Below are positions 37,001-43,803 of a stretch of DNA of 64,000 bases, piece by piece. Origin of the DNA: an uncultured Lachnospiraceae bacterium (lineage in GTDB: Bacteria; Bacillota; Clostridia; Lachnospirales; Lachnospiraceae). Numbering within the stretch: the stretch's first letter is position 1; each line of letters opens with the position of its first letter. The notes under the pieces are model-generated. The model saw nothing but the letters and a program-made list of their open reading frames with translations. It did not search any database and had not been told where the DNA came from. A program made the position numbers and the translations under genes. Location of the stretch: assembly GCA_947566645.1 (NCBI GenBank), contig CANOKL010000007.1:47222-111221 (forward strand), written 5' to 3'.

Positions 37001-37563
37001 ACCAGACGGTAAATCCGCCTGTAAATGGAACCGTAAAGGTAAACAAGATCACCATATCCGGACTTTCCAGAAAAATCGCAGCAGGAAAGAAAGTAAAACT
37101 CTCTGTAAAGGTTTCTCCGGCGAATGCAGCGAACAAGGGCGTTACGTGGAAATCCAGCAATAAGAAGGTTGCAACGGTAAACAGCGCCGGTGTAGTTACG
37201 ATGAAGAAGAATTCCGGCGGTAAGAAGGTGACGATTACCGCAACAGCCAGGGATGGAAGCAAGATAAAAGCAACATATAAGATTACCTCCATGAAGGGCA
37301 GAGTAACAAAGATTGCGATTAAAGGAAAGAAAACCGTTAAGGCTGGGAAGTCACTGAAGCTGAAGGCTGTGGTCAAAGCGGGAAAGAAAGCGAACAAGAA
37401 GCTCAGATGGACGACCAGCAATAAGAAATACGCAACCGTAAGCAGTTCCGGAAAGGTAAAGGCCCTGAAAGCCGGAAAAGGCAAAACAGTAAAGATTACT
37501 GCAATGGCAACAGATGGGACAGGAAAAAAGAAGTCCATCAAAATCAGAATAAAAATAAAATAG
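31096..37563 (+). CDS. Giant secreted GH43-family protein with CBM6/35-like, ricin-type, FIVAR and Big_2 modules
   Basis: The 2155-residue protein is exported by a signal peptide (about residues 1-31, ending QAEA). Residues 33-380 look like a GH43 glycosidase: NPLMNGADPTIVRGEDGYFY, WGPYIYRIDGAWYIYYSSS, DEGAAVVEHGGKVYF and FGPGSPLFVKSPDETEDW. Then come CBM6/35-like sugar-binding modules starting near 388, 515, 730, 1069 and 1220 (YEAEDA, RYQAENAE, RYEAENAA), a ricin-type beta-trefoil near 867-1015 (NNNQKWKLIDIGNGYW), nine FIVAR-like repeats (1360-1968), and two lysine-rich Big_2 domains to the end. No sortase motif is present; the basic domains may bind the wall. It starts two bases after the phosphorylase stop, with AAGGAGG, so it is in the same operon. 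Substrate unknown; arabinose or xylose side chains are typical for GH43. Confidence 0.88.
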   Translation: MKTMKTTKKWILLAFTLVMMLASLPAYQAEAAVSGQYTNPLMNGADPTIVRGEDGYFYSGFGTDNDIYIKRSETLLGLSTAESHLVYRNERKGDPDGNKNYYIWGPYIYRIDGAWYIYYSSSTENDFGWGHPSSYVLENTSSDPFKGEWKLKGKNSNIDDFDGNESEKEGLMNTESYGLACGIVTIAGERYFTYTKYEYFKNEPGNTKFNECPTIVKMENPWTLTGKECTVARPSYDWELHGDNVDEGAAVVEHGGKVYFAHSSSSFTNDNYCVGLSVCDLNACEDQDKLADYVMNENNWKKSTTPILSRSDENNSFGPGSPLFVKSPDETEDWLIYHAGPIGGQTATDRRVRAQKINWTDDGQINLGIPSNPNTVLDLPSGEIKTDVYEAEDARSENVTKRLFNNTAKASGSGYMKYDKAGGWVEFDATMSEEGTYALAFRYNNLGDAAEAKVSVNEEDAGTLSFGKNGTYEVDLNSSRLYNVSLKKGENKIRLTVEEASQLALDAMVITKTVSYDAKDAALTNGAKVEGDYVGGMFGTDAAITFTVNVPSGGYYAVDLRYADDHPANETKYATIYVNDKKAAESALFPTGGWNVPGNRMDNLYLKKGENKIAYVNHKTEDGGNTADVNYYSIAVSETVTNTYAPEADSTFNVDVESEAIYDVTFTYDSKNAGNATVTVNGNTPKQVPVTSGSSQTVTAALKLEAGENTLKFEGAEARSVYVSRRIPWRYQAENAELKDAEVRSNQLYYAGTGFAGDFAKAGSSVKFTANVPYSGTHTVDLRYSHVGEEDKTITLYINGQKVKQITLARTESLDAWTESQEEVYLRAGKNVVEYRVDEGDTGGINIDEIVIDRYATGATTAEIGKLTAGEVYVIRDKNSSLSADIDGYSPDAGRRIHLWYYLGNNNQKWKLIDIGNGYWAFQGTYGSKRFSVKEDEIDGVKCYTAVTADVNNEDSAQQWKLERVGNYYKLINRKATEEADKDMVLSVYNDSKETDATLYLAEYTEGKDSQLFSVDGGIRSEDTGEVKEIQNEQSADDYAPNGSQYEVTDPVIPEKFDPSVTVKDGSALRYEAENAALEKGAVLATDHEGYSGNGFVGGMYNGDASITFKINVETAGNYTLALGYSYGFDGKGAAATYLNGTKVDPTPLPSSGNWDTWSESTFHLDLKKGGNTIVFLNRSEETGGLKGDANYDYLDVSKYPDTVAADETHYTRLDDGTGKRYEAEDAVLSGSAVESEHRGFSGNGYVGKMYVGSAKFEIQVAVAEAGEYDLQLGYANGHGDDVEEKCAAVFVNGKYEKAIPLPKTGSWGTWGTTESFQLKLNAGVSTIAFVNSSHYAGHAADVNYDYLDLFVKRTSEPANKNALEAALERPKGLTETDYTAASWAVLQEAVKTAEAVWKKEAATQEEVNAATQGLRDALEKLVWIDKSGLEDAIKRAKEKREADYTAASWAAMQEALAKANTVEANRDAVQEVIDQATFELNDAIRKLEAANEVNKNALKAAIERTKKLTASNYTAASWTAMQTALAAANEAVESGAVSQAEVDAATAGLRKALDELVWVDKSGLKNAIERAGERKEEDYQDKAEEWAAMQTALAEAETVYENADAVQNEVDAATDKLSSALRALDAEGTVNKNELRAAIDRKKNLKETDYTAESWAALQQALEKASEVMERETATQAEVNEATIALREAFTKLVWADKSGLKNAIERAGERNEANYTAASWAAMQAALEKAKAVAANADAGQSEIDQATFELSEALRKLETKTGVNKDALSAAIDRTKDLKETDYTAASWAALQEALKTANGAMESETVTQEEVNTAAESLRAAIRELARVDKSGLQAALDRANERKEEEYTKESWSAMQAALVKAKEVHGNANAVQKEIDAATFELSEALRNLKYAEPEKEALNSALNAAKALKKEDYTPEAWAAFQKALADAEAVFNNPSATKEQRAAAASALQKAIEEVKKHSVNQTVNPPVNGTVKVNKITISGLSRKIAAGKKVKLSVKVSPANAANKGVTWKSSNKKVATVNSAGVVTMKKNSGGKKVTITATARDGSKIKATYKITSMKGRVTKIAIKGKKTVKAGKSLKLKAVVKAGKKANKKLRWTTSNKKYATVSSSGKVKALKAGKGKTVKITAMATDGTGKKKSIKIRIKIK
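35173..36999 (+). repeat. Nine tandem FIVAR-like coding repeats in alternating A/B order
   Basis: Units of about 66-70 residues alternate between type A (beginning NKxAL or NKxEL, with TAASWAALQ and ending LVW) and type B (beginning DKSGL, with AVQxEIDxAT). Four A-B pairs are followed by a ninth, diverged unit. The larger repeat is therefore a pair of about 135 residues, pointing to duplication of dimers rather than single units. Confidence 0.85.
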
Positions 37564-37573
37564 TTCAACATAA

Positions 37574-37599
37574 AGGGCTGCCAGGAAAGGGGCAGCCCT
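37574..37599. terminator. Hairpin between converging genes at 37.6 kb
   Basis: AGGGCTGCC (37574-37582) pairs with GGCAGCCCT (37591-37599). There is little T-run on either strand, but its site between two converging genes supports a terminator role. Confidence 0.65.
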
Positions 37600-37623
37600 A
37601 AATGCCAATCGGTGGGATGCCTG

Positions 37624-39336
37624 CTACGGCATCTTTTCCAGGCAATATAATATTTTGCATCTTTTCTTATAGCAGGCAATTCCGTATTTGTGAATGGTCT
37701 GCATTCCATTCTGTTTTAGAACTTCAATATACCCATTCTCTTCAATCTGCTCCATCGCTTTTGTACAGGCCAGGTCATACTGTCCGTTTTCTGCATATTT
37801 AACTTCAATCACACAGCCAACCCTGGTTGTTGGGATTCCCAGTTGGATATCCGTGTATCCTGTGCCTGATTCTGCATTTGACCTGACGCTCCAGCTTCCC
37901 TCAGCACGAAGGAGACCCAGGAGCATGCCATGGTAGAAGTTTTCTTTCATTTCCTTTTTTACAAACGTATCCCTTATGCTGATAGAATCGGACATGAACG
38001 CATTAAATAATTTTTGCACTTCCATATATTCGCCTGTTTTTACTGCATCGCAGAAGGACTTCCATCTCGTCGTATCGTTCACGGTCTTTACCCTGAACCA
38101 GGAACGGATTCGTTTCTCATAAATGCCAAGAACTTCCCGGTTTGGGATCACGAGCCTGTGGACTCCATCTTCCGGCAGTCCGGCATCAGTCAGATATCCT
38201 GTCGCAAATAATACGCTCCACAGATATGTCTGGCGAACTTCCCGGTCCTCACTGTCTAGATCCGTATAGGTCAGTTCCGGGATCAGAGCCTTTTCCACAG
38301 ATTCACCGGAGATGAGGGCTTCAATCTCATTTTTTGTTGTTTCTGTTGCAGTTTCCAGGATATCCTGCACGATTGCGTTGCTGCTGCTGTTTTCCCAGTG
38401 TGCTTCCATAGAGGAATTGGCGTATGCCCGGAATTTGTCACATTGGTTGATTACATCCCATGGACAGTATATGTCTACATTTCCAAAATGATATCCGTCA
38501 TACCATTCCTTGATCTGAGGGAAAGAATTTTCAAGTCCATAGTAACACAGCAGATCCTTTACTTCTTTGTCTGTAAAACCAAAATATTCTGCAAAGTCTA
38601 AGTCCGATATGGTTCTTACCTTAAAATTATTAAGTCCGGTAAATATGCTTTCCCTGGCAATACGGAGGCATCCAGTAATTACAGCAAAATACAGATTCCC
38701 GTTTGTCTTAAACACCTGGCTGAACAGGGACCGGATGAGATTGACCATCTCGGGATAGTAGCCGTGCTGATAAGCTTTGTCCAGGGGAACATCATATTCA
38801 TCAATCAAAACAATTACTGGAATTTCATAATATCTGAAAAGCAGTTCAGTCAGAAAACGTAAACTGTTATATAAATACATAGGTTTTTCAAAATCACCGT
38901 CCATCAGATCCTGGAGCCTTTTCACTTCTGACTGTGTCAGCCTGTCAGTTTCCAGACGCGTCCCGACACGCCTTGCTTCTTCACTGACAGCAGCTCCCAG
39001 CATATCATAGGCCGTCTGGAAATCCAACCCTGCAGCGTCCTTCAGGCTGATAGAAATGACAGGGTACTTCCCCATATACTGCTCACAGACTGCCGACTCT
39101 CTGGAAATCTCCAGTCCTTCAAACAGAGAAGGATCTGCGCCGAACTCAAAAAAGCTTTTCAGCATATCCATATTCAGGCTCTTTCCAAAGCGTCGGGGCC
39201 GTGTGATCAGGTTTACGCTCCCACGCAAATTTATCAGATCACGGATAAAACCCGTTTTATCCACATAGTAAAAATCATCCCTCTTAAAATCTTTAAAAAA
39301 TTCAATTCCAATCGGAAGTTTTTTCTTCAATTCCAA
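37624..39336 (-). CDS. AAA-ATPase-like protein with C-terminal PD-(D/E)XK domain (DUF1703 family), third copy
   Basis: The 570-residue protein is a more distant member of the family found at 8.4 and 15.1 kb. It begins LELKKKLPIGIEFFKDFKRD, then YYVDKTGFIRDLI, TRPRRFGKSLNMDMLKSFFE (Walker A-like), IPVIVLIDEYDVPLDKA (Walker B), and ends with GTGYTDIQLG and GCVIEVKYAENG, the D...ExK pattern. A TTG start at 39336 is chosen because AGGAGGTG lies nine bases upstream and no ATG is close; the open frame continues upstream without homology. Role unknown. It converges on the giant GH43 gene. Confidence 0.85.
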   Translation of the reverse strand: MELKKKLPIGIEFFKDFKRDDFYYVDKTGFIRDLINLRGSVNLITRPRRFGKSLNMDMLKSFFEFGADPSLFEGLEISRESAVCEQYMGKYPVISISLKDAAGLDFQTAYDMLGAAVSEEARRVGTRLETDRLTQSEVKRLQDLMDGDFEKPMYLYNSLRFLTELLFRYYEIPVIVLIDEYDVPLDKAYQHGYYPEMVNLIRSLFSQVFKTNGNLYFAVITGCLRIARESIFTGLNNFKVRTISDLDFAEYFGFTDKEVKDLLCYYGLENSFPQIKEWYDGYHFGNVDIYCPWDVINQCDKFRAYANSSMEAHWENSSSNAIVQDILETATETTKNEIEALISGESVEKALIPELTYTDLDSEDREVRQTYLWSVLFATGYLTDAGLPEDGVHRLVIPNREVLGIYEKRIRSWFRVKTVNDTTRWKSFCDAVKTGEYMEVQKLFNAFMSDSISIRDTFVKKEMKENFYHGMLLGLLRAEGSWSVRSNAESGTGYTDIQLGIPTTRVGCVIEVKYAENGQYDLACTKAMEQIEENGYIEVLKQNGMQTIHKYGIACYKKRCKILYCLEKMP

Positions 39337-39535
39337 AACAGTGTCACCTCCTAAGTAATCCCTGTTTCTGTCAGAATCCCCACAGGCATCCCGGCACGGA
39401 TGTATAATCATTTTATACAGTATAACAATTTTACAGGAATGATTCAATGAAAAACTTAATGATCGCTTCATTCCTCCGCCTTGCCCTGACACAAAATTCA
39501 GGCACATTATTCTTCGTTAATTATGCAACGCTGTA

Positions 39536-40396
39536 TCAATCAGATCTCAAAGAGGAATACATGGCCACGCCCAGGATTACCGCTCCGCCAGTCAGCTCCC
39601 GTATATTTGGAATTTCTCCAAGAAACAGGAGGGCATAGAAGATTCCGTAGACGGTTTCCATCCCGGATATGATCCCGGCGGTCTGTGCCTTTACATTTTT
39701 CTGTGCCGCCACATAGAGAGAATGGGCGAAGGCCGTACAGACAAATCCCACGAATGCAATCCCGGCAAGATCCTGTGGCCGCCACGTTGTTTTCACGAGA
39801 AAAAGGGCAGGAAAAAGGACTATGGCGGCAGAGCCCTGCTCATACAGACAGATGGTCCGGGCTTCATACCGGGATGAGAAGTAACGATTCGCAAGTGTCA
39901 GGACGGCATAAGTAAAGCTTGAGATCATTCCCCAGATAATTCCGACGGTCGTATGGTTGCCCATGGAGAATTCGGGAATGGTAATCAGAACCCCGATAAA
40001 CAGAAGCAGGGCGCTGGCCAGTCCCTGCCTGCGTATTCTCTCATGAAATACAAGCGGCTCCAGGAAGGTGAGGAACAGTGGGAAGGTGGAAAATGTGATT
40101 GTCCCGATTGCCACAGTCGATACCTGTATGGACTGGAAGAAGGTAGTCCAGTGAACCGCCATGACTGCACCGGCTGCGATGATGAGGCATACATCCCTGC
40201 CTGAATTCAGACGCAGCCGGTCTTTTTTTATGATAGAAATTAGAAGAAGCAGCAGGGAAGAGCAGATCACCCTTCCAAGTGCCGTGATGACTGCAGGTAC
40301 AGCTACGAACTGTGCGGCAACTCCTGCCAGTCCGAAAAGCATGACGGCAATGTGCAGGTACAGGATGCTTTTGTTAAAATGCCTGTGTGTGTCCAT
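39536..40396 (-). CDS. EamA/DMT-family membrane transporter
   Basis: The 286-residue protein has about ten hydrophobic helices in two halves, as in drug/metabolite transporters of the EamA family; the second half shows GIISGMETVYGIFYALLFLGEIPNIRELTGGAVILG, which matches the family signature near the end of each repeat. It probably exports a metabolite or amino acid. AAAGGGG precedes the ATG. It stands alone on the minus strand beside the third DUF1703 gene, with about 200 bases between them. Confidence 0.88.
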   Translation of the reverse strand: MDTHRHFNKSILYLHIAVMLFGLAGVAAQFVAVPAVITALGRVICSSLLLLLISIIKKDRLRLNSGRDVCLIIAAGAVMAVHWTTFFQSIQVSTVAIGTITFSTFPLFLTFLEPLVFHERIRRQGLASALLLFIGVLITIPEFSMGNHTTVGIIWGMISSFTYAVLTLANRYFSSRYEARTICLYEQGSAAIVLFPALFLVKTTWRPQDLAGIAFVGFVCTAFAHSLYVAAQKNVKAQTAGIISGMETVYGIFYALLFLGEIPNIRELTGGAVILGVAMYSSLRSD

Positions 40397-40728
40397 GATG
40401 GCCCCTTTCGAATATTTCGAGTCAGTTTCTTAGAGCGTATTTAAAACATACTTACGTATTTTACATGATGTTATTGTAGCATAAGGGGTTTTTTAAATCT
40501 ATCTTTTGTTGAAACTTGTTGACCATGTTTATACTATTAGTTACTATTCATGGGTCAGGAATGCGCTGAATTGCGCATTCCGTAAGAACATTTATATTCT
40601 GTATTCCCTAAACCCTTTAAACATGGTATACTGTAAATGGTAAAACATTTGGCGCATTCTTAAGGAATGCAGTTCTTATGTAACGACTAAGCAGTTACAT
40701 TCTTATTATAAAAGCAGGGGGGATTGAA
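40397..40728. other. Intergenic region with structured palindromic element (GTTACTATTC end)
   Basis: The region between the divergent EamA and 53-residue genes holds a structured segment from 40540 to about 40685. It opens with GTTACTATTCATGG, the left end of the dispersed family. It contains GGAATGCGC (40558-40566) pairing with GCGCATTCC (40573-40581), a second hairpin GCATTC-N5-GAATGC near 40653-40670, and ends CTTATGTAAC, roughly inverse to the start. No protein was found. TATTAT near 40704 could be part of the promoter for the small gene. Confidence 0.5.
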
Positions 40729-40890
40729 ATGACAGAACAGTTGATAAAAGAGATTAAGAACATTCAAAAATGTCTGATTAACAAAGAGATGACCGGTGAA
40801 GACTGGGAGGAGAAGATGGAAGCTGTCCGCAAGCTTGAAGACGTATCCACCTATCTGAAGGACGCACTCGGAAGGGGTATTGAGTTTTGA
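40729..40890 (+). CDS. Small 53-residue protein overlapping the HAD gene
   Basis: The frame starts at ATG 40729 after GGGGGG and codes for a 53-residue, helix-rich acidic protein (MTEQLIKEIKNIQKCLINK, then WEEKMEAVRKLEDVSTYLKD). I do not recognise the family. Its TGA overlaps the TTG start of the HAD phosphatase gene as TTGA, a typical coupling arrangement, which argues that it is translated. It follows the structured element and probably leads a two-gene operon. Function unknown. Confidence 0.65.
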   Translation: MTEQLIKEIKNIQKCLINKEMTGEDWEEKMEAVRKLEDVSTYLKDALGRGIEF

Positions 40891-41567
40891 TTTCGGGGCT
40901 TGTATTTGACATGGACGGACTGCTTCTGGATTCAGAGAGAATCGTAAAGCGCTCCTGGGAGGAAGCAGGGAATGAGATGGGAATTCCCGGTATGGGGGAA
41001 CATATCTTTCATACACTGGGGCTTAACCGGGCAGGAAGAGATGCATATTTCAGGAAAGCTCTGGGTGAAGACTTTGGGATAGCAGAATTTTCAGAGAGGA
41101 TGAGCAGATGCTTTTACCGAATCGTGGATGAAGAAGGGTTGCCCCTTAAGCCTGGTGTGAAAGAACTTCTTCCTTATGCAAAGACCAGGGGATATAAGCT
41201 TGCCGTTGCCACCTCTTCAGGACAGGAGTATAGTACGAAGATGCTGAAGGAAGTGGGGATATATACATACTTTGACGGGGGCGTGTTCGGAGATATGGTG
41301 CAGAATTCGAAGCCTCATCCCGAGATATACAGGAAGGCATGTGAAAGCATTGATACACCGCCAGAGTGCTGTCTCGCCTTCGAGGATGCCCCGGCAGGCA
41401 TACGTTCTGCCCATGACGCAGGGCTTAAGGCGATCGCAGTTCCAGATCTTCTGGAGCCGCCAGAGGAGGTGCTGCCACTGATCTATCGAAGATATGAGAC
41501 ACTTCTTGAAGTGATTCCGTTTCTTGCTTCACAGGATTCTACAGAAAGAGATGGGGTTGAAAAATAA
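40887..41567 (+). CDS. HAD-superfamily phosphatase, subfamily IA
   Basis: The 226-residue protein has the HAD nucleophile motif VFDMDGLLLDSE near the N-terminus, ATSSGQEYSTKML (motif II), SKPHPEIYRKAC (motif III lysine) and AFEDAPAGIRSAHDAG (motif IV acids). These are typical of beta-phosphoglucomutase or phosphoglycolate phosphatase-like enzymes; the substrate is not clear. The start is TTG 40887, overlapping the preceding stop, with AAGGGG upstream. Its last codons form part of the terminator stem. Confidence 0.88.
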   Translation: MISGLVFDMDGLLLDSERIVKRSWEEAGNEMGIPGMGEHIFHTLGLNRAGRDAYFRKALGEDFGIAEFSERMSRCFYRIVDEEGLPLKPGVKELLPYAKTRGYKLAVATSSGQEYSTKMLKEVGIYTYFDGGVFGDMVQNSKPHPEIYRKACESIDTPPECCLAFEDAPAGIRSAHDAGLKAIAVPDLLEPPEEVLPLIYRRYETLLEVIPFLASQDSTERDGVEK

Positions 41568-41590
41568 TTTGATATTTTTCAGCCCCATCT
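41549..41590. terminator. Bidirectional terminator between HAD and rubredoxin genes
   Basis: An 18-base stem, 41549-41566 with 41573-41590, including a G-T pair, has a six-base loop and A/T-rich inner ends. It overlaps the HAD stop codon and faces the converging rubredoxin gene. Confidence 0.8.
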
Positions 41591-41625
41591 CTTCCTGTTT
41601 CCCGTTCCAGACTACAAAGTATGGC

Positions 41626-41784
41626 CTATTCTTCTACAAACACACTTTTATCCATGCCGCAGATCGGGCATACCCAGTCCTCCGGGATATCTTCGAATGC
41701 AGTTCCAGGTGCAATTCCATTATCCGGATCTCCGACTTCCGGGTCATATACATATCCGCATGGCTCACATACATATTTTTTCAT
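41626..41784 (-). CDS. Rubredoxin
   Basis: This 52-residue iron protein carries single electrons, often to peroxide- or oxygen-detoxifying enzymes in anaerobes. The four iron-binding cysteines are in [10 protein letters not shown] and [10 protein letters not shown], with the conserved [19 protein letters not shown] between them. The start at 41784 follows GGAGG and gives [10 protein letters not shown]; the longer open frame upstream has no match to the family. It is a lone gene, which is usual. Confidence 0.95.
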   Translation of the reverse strand: MKKYVCEPCGYVYDPEVGDPDNGIAPGTAFEDIPEDWVCPICGMDKSVFVEE

Positions 41785-41907
41785 GATTATTACCTCCATC
41801 TTAAATCTTAATTTTACTACCCTTATAGGATACACCAAAACACTTAATATATCTATAGGAAATCATATAAATTTTATGCTGCTGATTGCAAAGTGAAATA
41901 CTATACG

Positions 41908-42768
41908 CTAAATAGCTTCCCATCTCCCGGATGCCCCGCACGGCAGTATTAAGCCAGAGTGCGTTACCGGGAGCCCGATTTCCTGGGCATCCACACGACC
42001 GTTGAACTTTCTGAGTTCCGTGCCAAGCATATAAGTCAGCACAGAAGGAGCCAGTCCCGTTGTATAGGAATTAATCAGAAAGAACAGCGGATCATCAGAC
42101 AGAATCTGAGTACACAGCTTAATCAGCGGATGGATCGCATCCTCGATTTTCCAGATCTCACCTTTCGGCCCCCGCCCATAGGACGGGGGATCCATAATAA
42201 CCGCATCATAATGGTTCCCTCTGCGGATTTCCCTCTCCACAAATTTTACACAGTCATCTACAAGCCAGCGGACCGGCTTGTCCGAAAGTCCGGAGGAAGC
42301 AGCATTTTCCTTCGCCCATCCAACCATCCCCTTCGAGGCGTCAACATGAGTGACAGACGCGCCCGCAGCAGCAGCGGCCAGGGTAGCGCCTCCAGTATAA
42401 GCAAAAAGATTCAGAACCTTAACAGGCCGCCCCGCTGTCCTGATCTTATCCGAAAACCAGTCCCAGTTCGCCGCCTGTTCCGGGAACAGACCGGTATGCT
42501 TGAAGCTAAAGGGCTTCAGATTAAAAGTAAGGCCATGATAATGAATCTGCCACTGCTCAGGAAGCTTATGGAATTCCCACTCGCCGCCCCCCTTTTTGCT
42601 GCGGTGGTAGTGGCCATTCCTGTGAGTCCATCCCCTCAAAGTCTTTGGGGTGTCCCAGATCACCTGTGGATCCGGACGCACCAGAATATAATTACCCCAG
42701 CGCTCCAGTTTCTCTCCTTTACTGCAATCCAGTACCTCGTAATCCGTCCATCTATCTGCAATCCACAT
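41908..42768 (-). CDS. Class I SAM-dependent methyltransferase (RlmI-like)
   Basis: The 286-residue protein has an N-terminal part with WGNYILVRPDPQVIWDTPK and LPEQWQIHYHGLTFNLKPFSFKHTGLFPEQ, then the SAM site VLNLFAYTGGATLAAAAAGA, VTHVDASKGMVGWAKENA and the catalytic segment VIMDPPSYGRGPKGEIW. This matches the Methyltrans_SAM group (PF10672), which includes 23S rRNA cytosine methyltransferases such as RlmI, though it lacks a PUA domain. The start 42768 lies eight bases after AGGAGG; an ATG two codons earlier is too close to that site. The target base is unknown. Confidence 0.85.
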   Translation of the reverse strand: MWIADRWTDYEVLDCSKGEKLERWGNYILVRPDPQVIWDTPKTLRGWTHRNGHYHRSKKGGGEWEFHKLPEQWQIHYHGLTFNLKPFSFKHTGLFPEQAANWDWFSDKIRTAGRPVKVLNLFAYTGGATLAAAAAGASVTHVDASKGMVGWAKENAASSGLSDKPVRWLVDDCVKFVEREIRRGNHYDAVIMDPPSYGRGPKGEIWKIEDAIHPLIKLCTQILSDDPLFFLINSYTTGLAPSVLTYMLGTELRKFNGRVDAQEIGLPVTHSGLILPCGASGRWEAI

Positions 42769-42822
42769 AGCCATATCCTCCTGCGATTTCTTTAAGGAAG
42801 TATAACATAGGGACAGGTCATT

Positions 42823-42870
42823 TTCAATTGGGGACGGGGCATTTTTAAAAATGCCCCGTCCCCAATTGAA
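42823..42870. repeat. REP-like palindrome, GGGGACGGGGC family, full copy
   Basis: A perfect 48-base palindrome with arm TTCAATTGGGGACGGGGC followed by ATTTTT. Just before it, GGGACAGGTCATTTTCAATT looks like a decayed neighbouring unit. It is the most complete copy of the family in this window. Confidence 0.85.
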
Positions 42871-42871
42871 G

Positions 42872-42910
42872 ATCTTCATCTATATAGATGCTGTCTATAT
42901 AGACGAAGAT
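42872..42910. repeat. Long AT-rich hairpin beside the REP copy
   Basis: ATCTTCATCTATATAGAT pairs with GTCTATATAGACGAAGAT around a three-base loop; all but one position pair (with a G-T pair at the loop). It directly follows the REP palindrome and precedes the PHP promoter by 17 bases. Confidence 0.7.
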
Positions 42911-42927
42911 ATATTAAAAAACTCTAT

Positions 42928-42956
42928 TTGAAGCCTGCGCTTTATGTTTATATAAT
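42928..42956 (+). promoter_or_regulatory. Promoter of the PHP-domain gene
   Basis: TTGAAG (42928-42933) and TATAAT (42951-42956) are 17 bases apart, about 53 bases before the start codon. A near-consensus sigma-70 promoter. Confidence 0.75.
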
Positions 42957-43009
42957 ATAAGTAGTGTTTATTCCTTGTGGTATCAGGGGATTTGGGAGGG
43001 AGGAGGATT

Positions 43010-43639
43010 ATGTTTATTGATACGCACATGCATGAGATGACTTTTTCGAAGGACAGTTTTCTGAGGCTGGATGAGATGGTGCGGATTGGGAAGGAGAAGG
43101 GGCTTGGTGCGATCTGTATTACGGATCATGACAGTATGGGGCTTCGGGAGTATGCGAAGGAGTATACGGAGCGGACGGGTTTTCCGGTGTTTGTGGGAAT
43201 TGAGTTTTTTTCTCTTCAGGGGGATATTGTGGCTCTGGGTATTCAGGATTATCCGAAGGAGCGTGTGTCTGCCCAGGAGTTTATTGATCTGGTGAAGGAG
43301 CAGGGCGGGGTATGTTTTGCGGCGCATCCTTTTCGGAATAATAACCGGGGCCTTGAGGAGAATCTGCGTGTCGTGAAGGGACTTGACGGGTTGGAGGTGT
43401 TAAATGGCAGTACGTTTCCTGAAGCGTGCAGGAAGGCTGCCCGCTATGCAAGGGAGCTTAATCTGTTTACGCTTGGTTCCAGTGACTGCCATGTGACGGA
43501 GAAGGTTGGCGTGTGCGCGACGTACTTTCCGGAAGAGGTGCGGACAATGGAGGAATTCCTTGCGGTTTTCAAAAAAGGGGAGATGAAGCCGGCATACTTC
43601 GCAGATGGTACATATCATATTCTTGATGAAAGTTTTTAA
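43010..43639 (+). CDS. PHP-domain metal-dependent phosphoesterase
   Basis: The 209-residue protein shows the PHP metal motifs: FIDTHMHEM at the start, CITDHDSMG, VGIEFFS, AAHPFRNN and LGSSDCHV near the end. Relatives such as TrpH/YciV (RNase AM) trim 3',5'-nucleoside bisphosphates or RNA 5' ends; the specific substrate here is not known. ATG 43010 follows GGAGGGAGGAGG closely. It has its own promoter and lies just ahead of the selenium genes but is not evidently linked to them. Confidence 0.85.
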   Translation: MFIDTHMHEMTFSKDSFLRLDEMVRIGKEKGLGAICITDHDSMGLREYAKEYTERTGFPVFVGIEFFSLQGDIVALGIQDYPKERVSAQEFIDLVKEQGGVCFAAHPFRNNNRGLEENLRVVKGLDGLEVLNGSTFPEACRKAARYARELNLFTLGSSDCHVTEKVGVCATYFPEEVRTMEEFLAVFKKGEMKPAYFADGTYHILDESF

Positions 43640-43662
43640 ATTGTAAATACCCCGTTTACCTT

Positions 43663-43691
43663 TTGGAATATCGGTGTTAAAATGGTAGTAT
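43663..43691 (+). promoter_or_regulatory. Candidate promoter of the selenium gene block
   Basis: TTGGAA (43663-43668) and TAGTAT (43686-43691) are 17 bases apart. The palindrome GTAAC-T-GTTAC (43696-43706) covers the likely start of transcription and might be an operator. The leader to yedF is then about 105 bases long. Confidence 0.5.
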
Positions 43692-43803
43692 CGTTGTAAC
43701 TGTTACAGATATTGAGCAGTTATTTGCTGTTTTACCTGACGTCTATATGCGCCTGATATTCTTAAGGAGGCGGGAGTTATATAAAAGAAAGGTGGAATCA
43801 TTT

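Noticed and set aside
36852..37709. Long minus-strand frame (285 codons) opposite the end of the giant GH43 gene
   Set aside because: It mirrors the lysine-rich Big_2 and FIVAR coding region, giving a Phe-rich nonsense product, with no ribosome site or family match.
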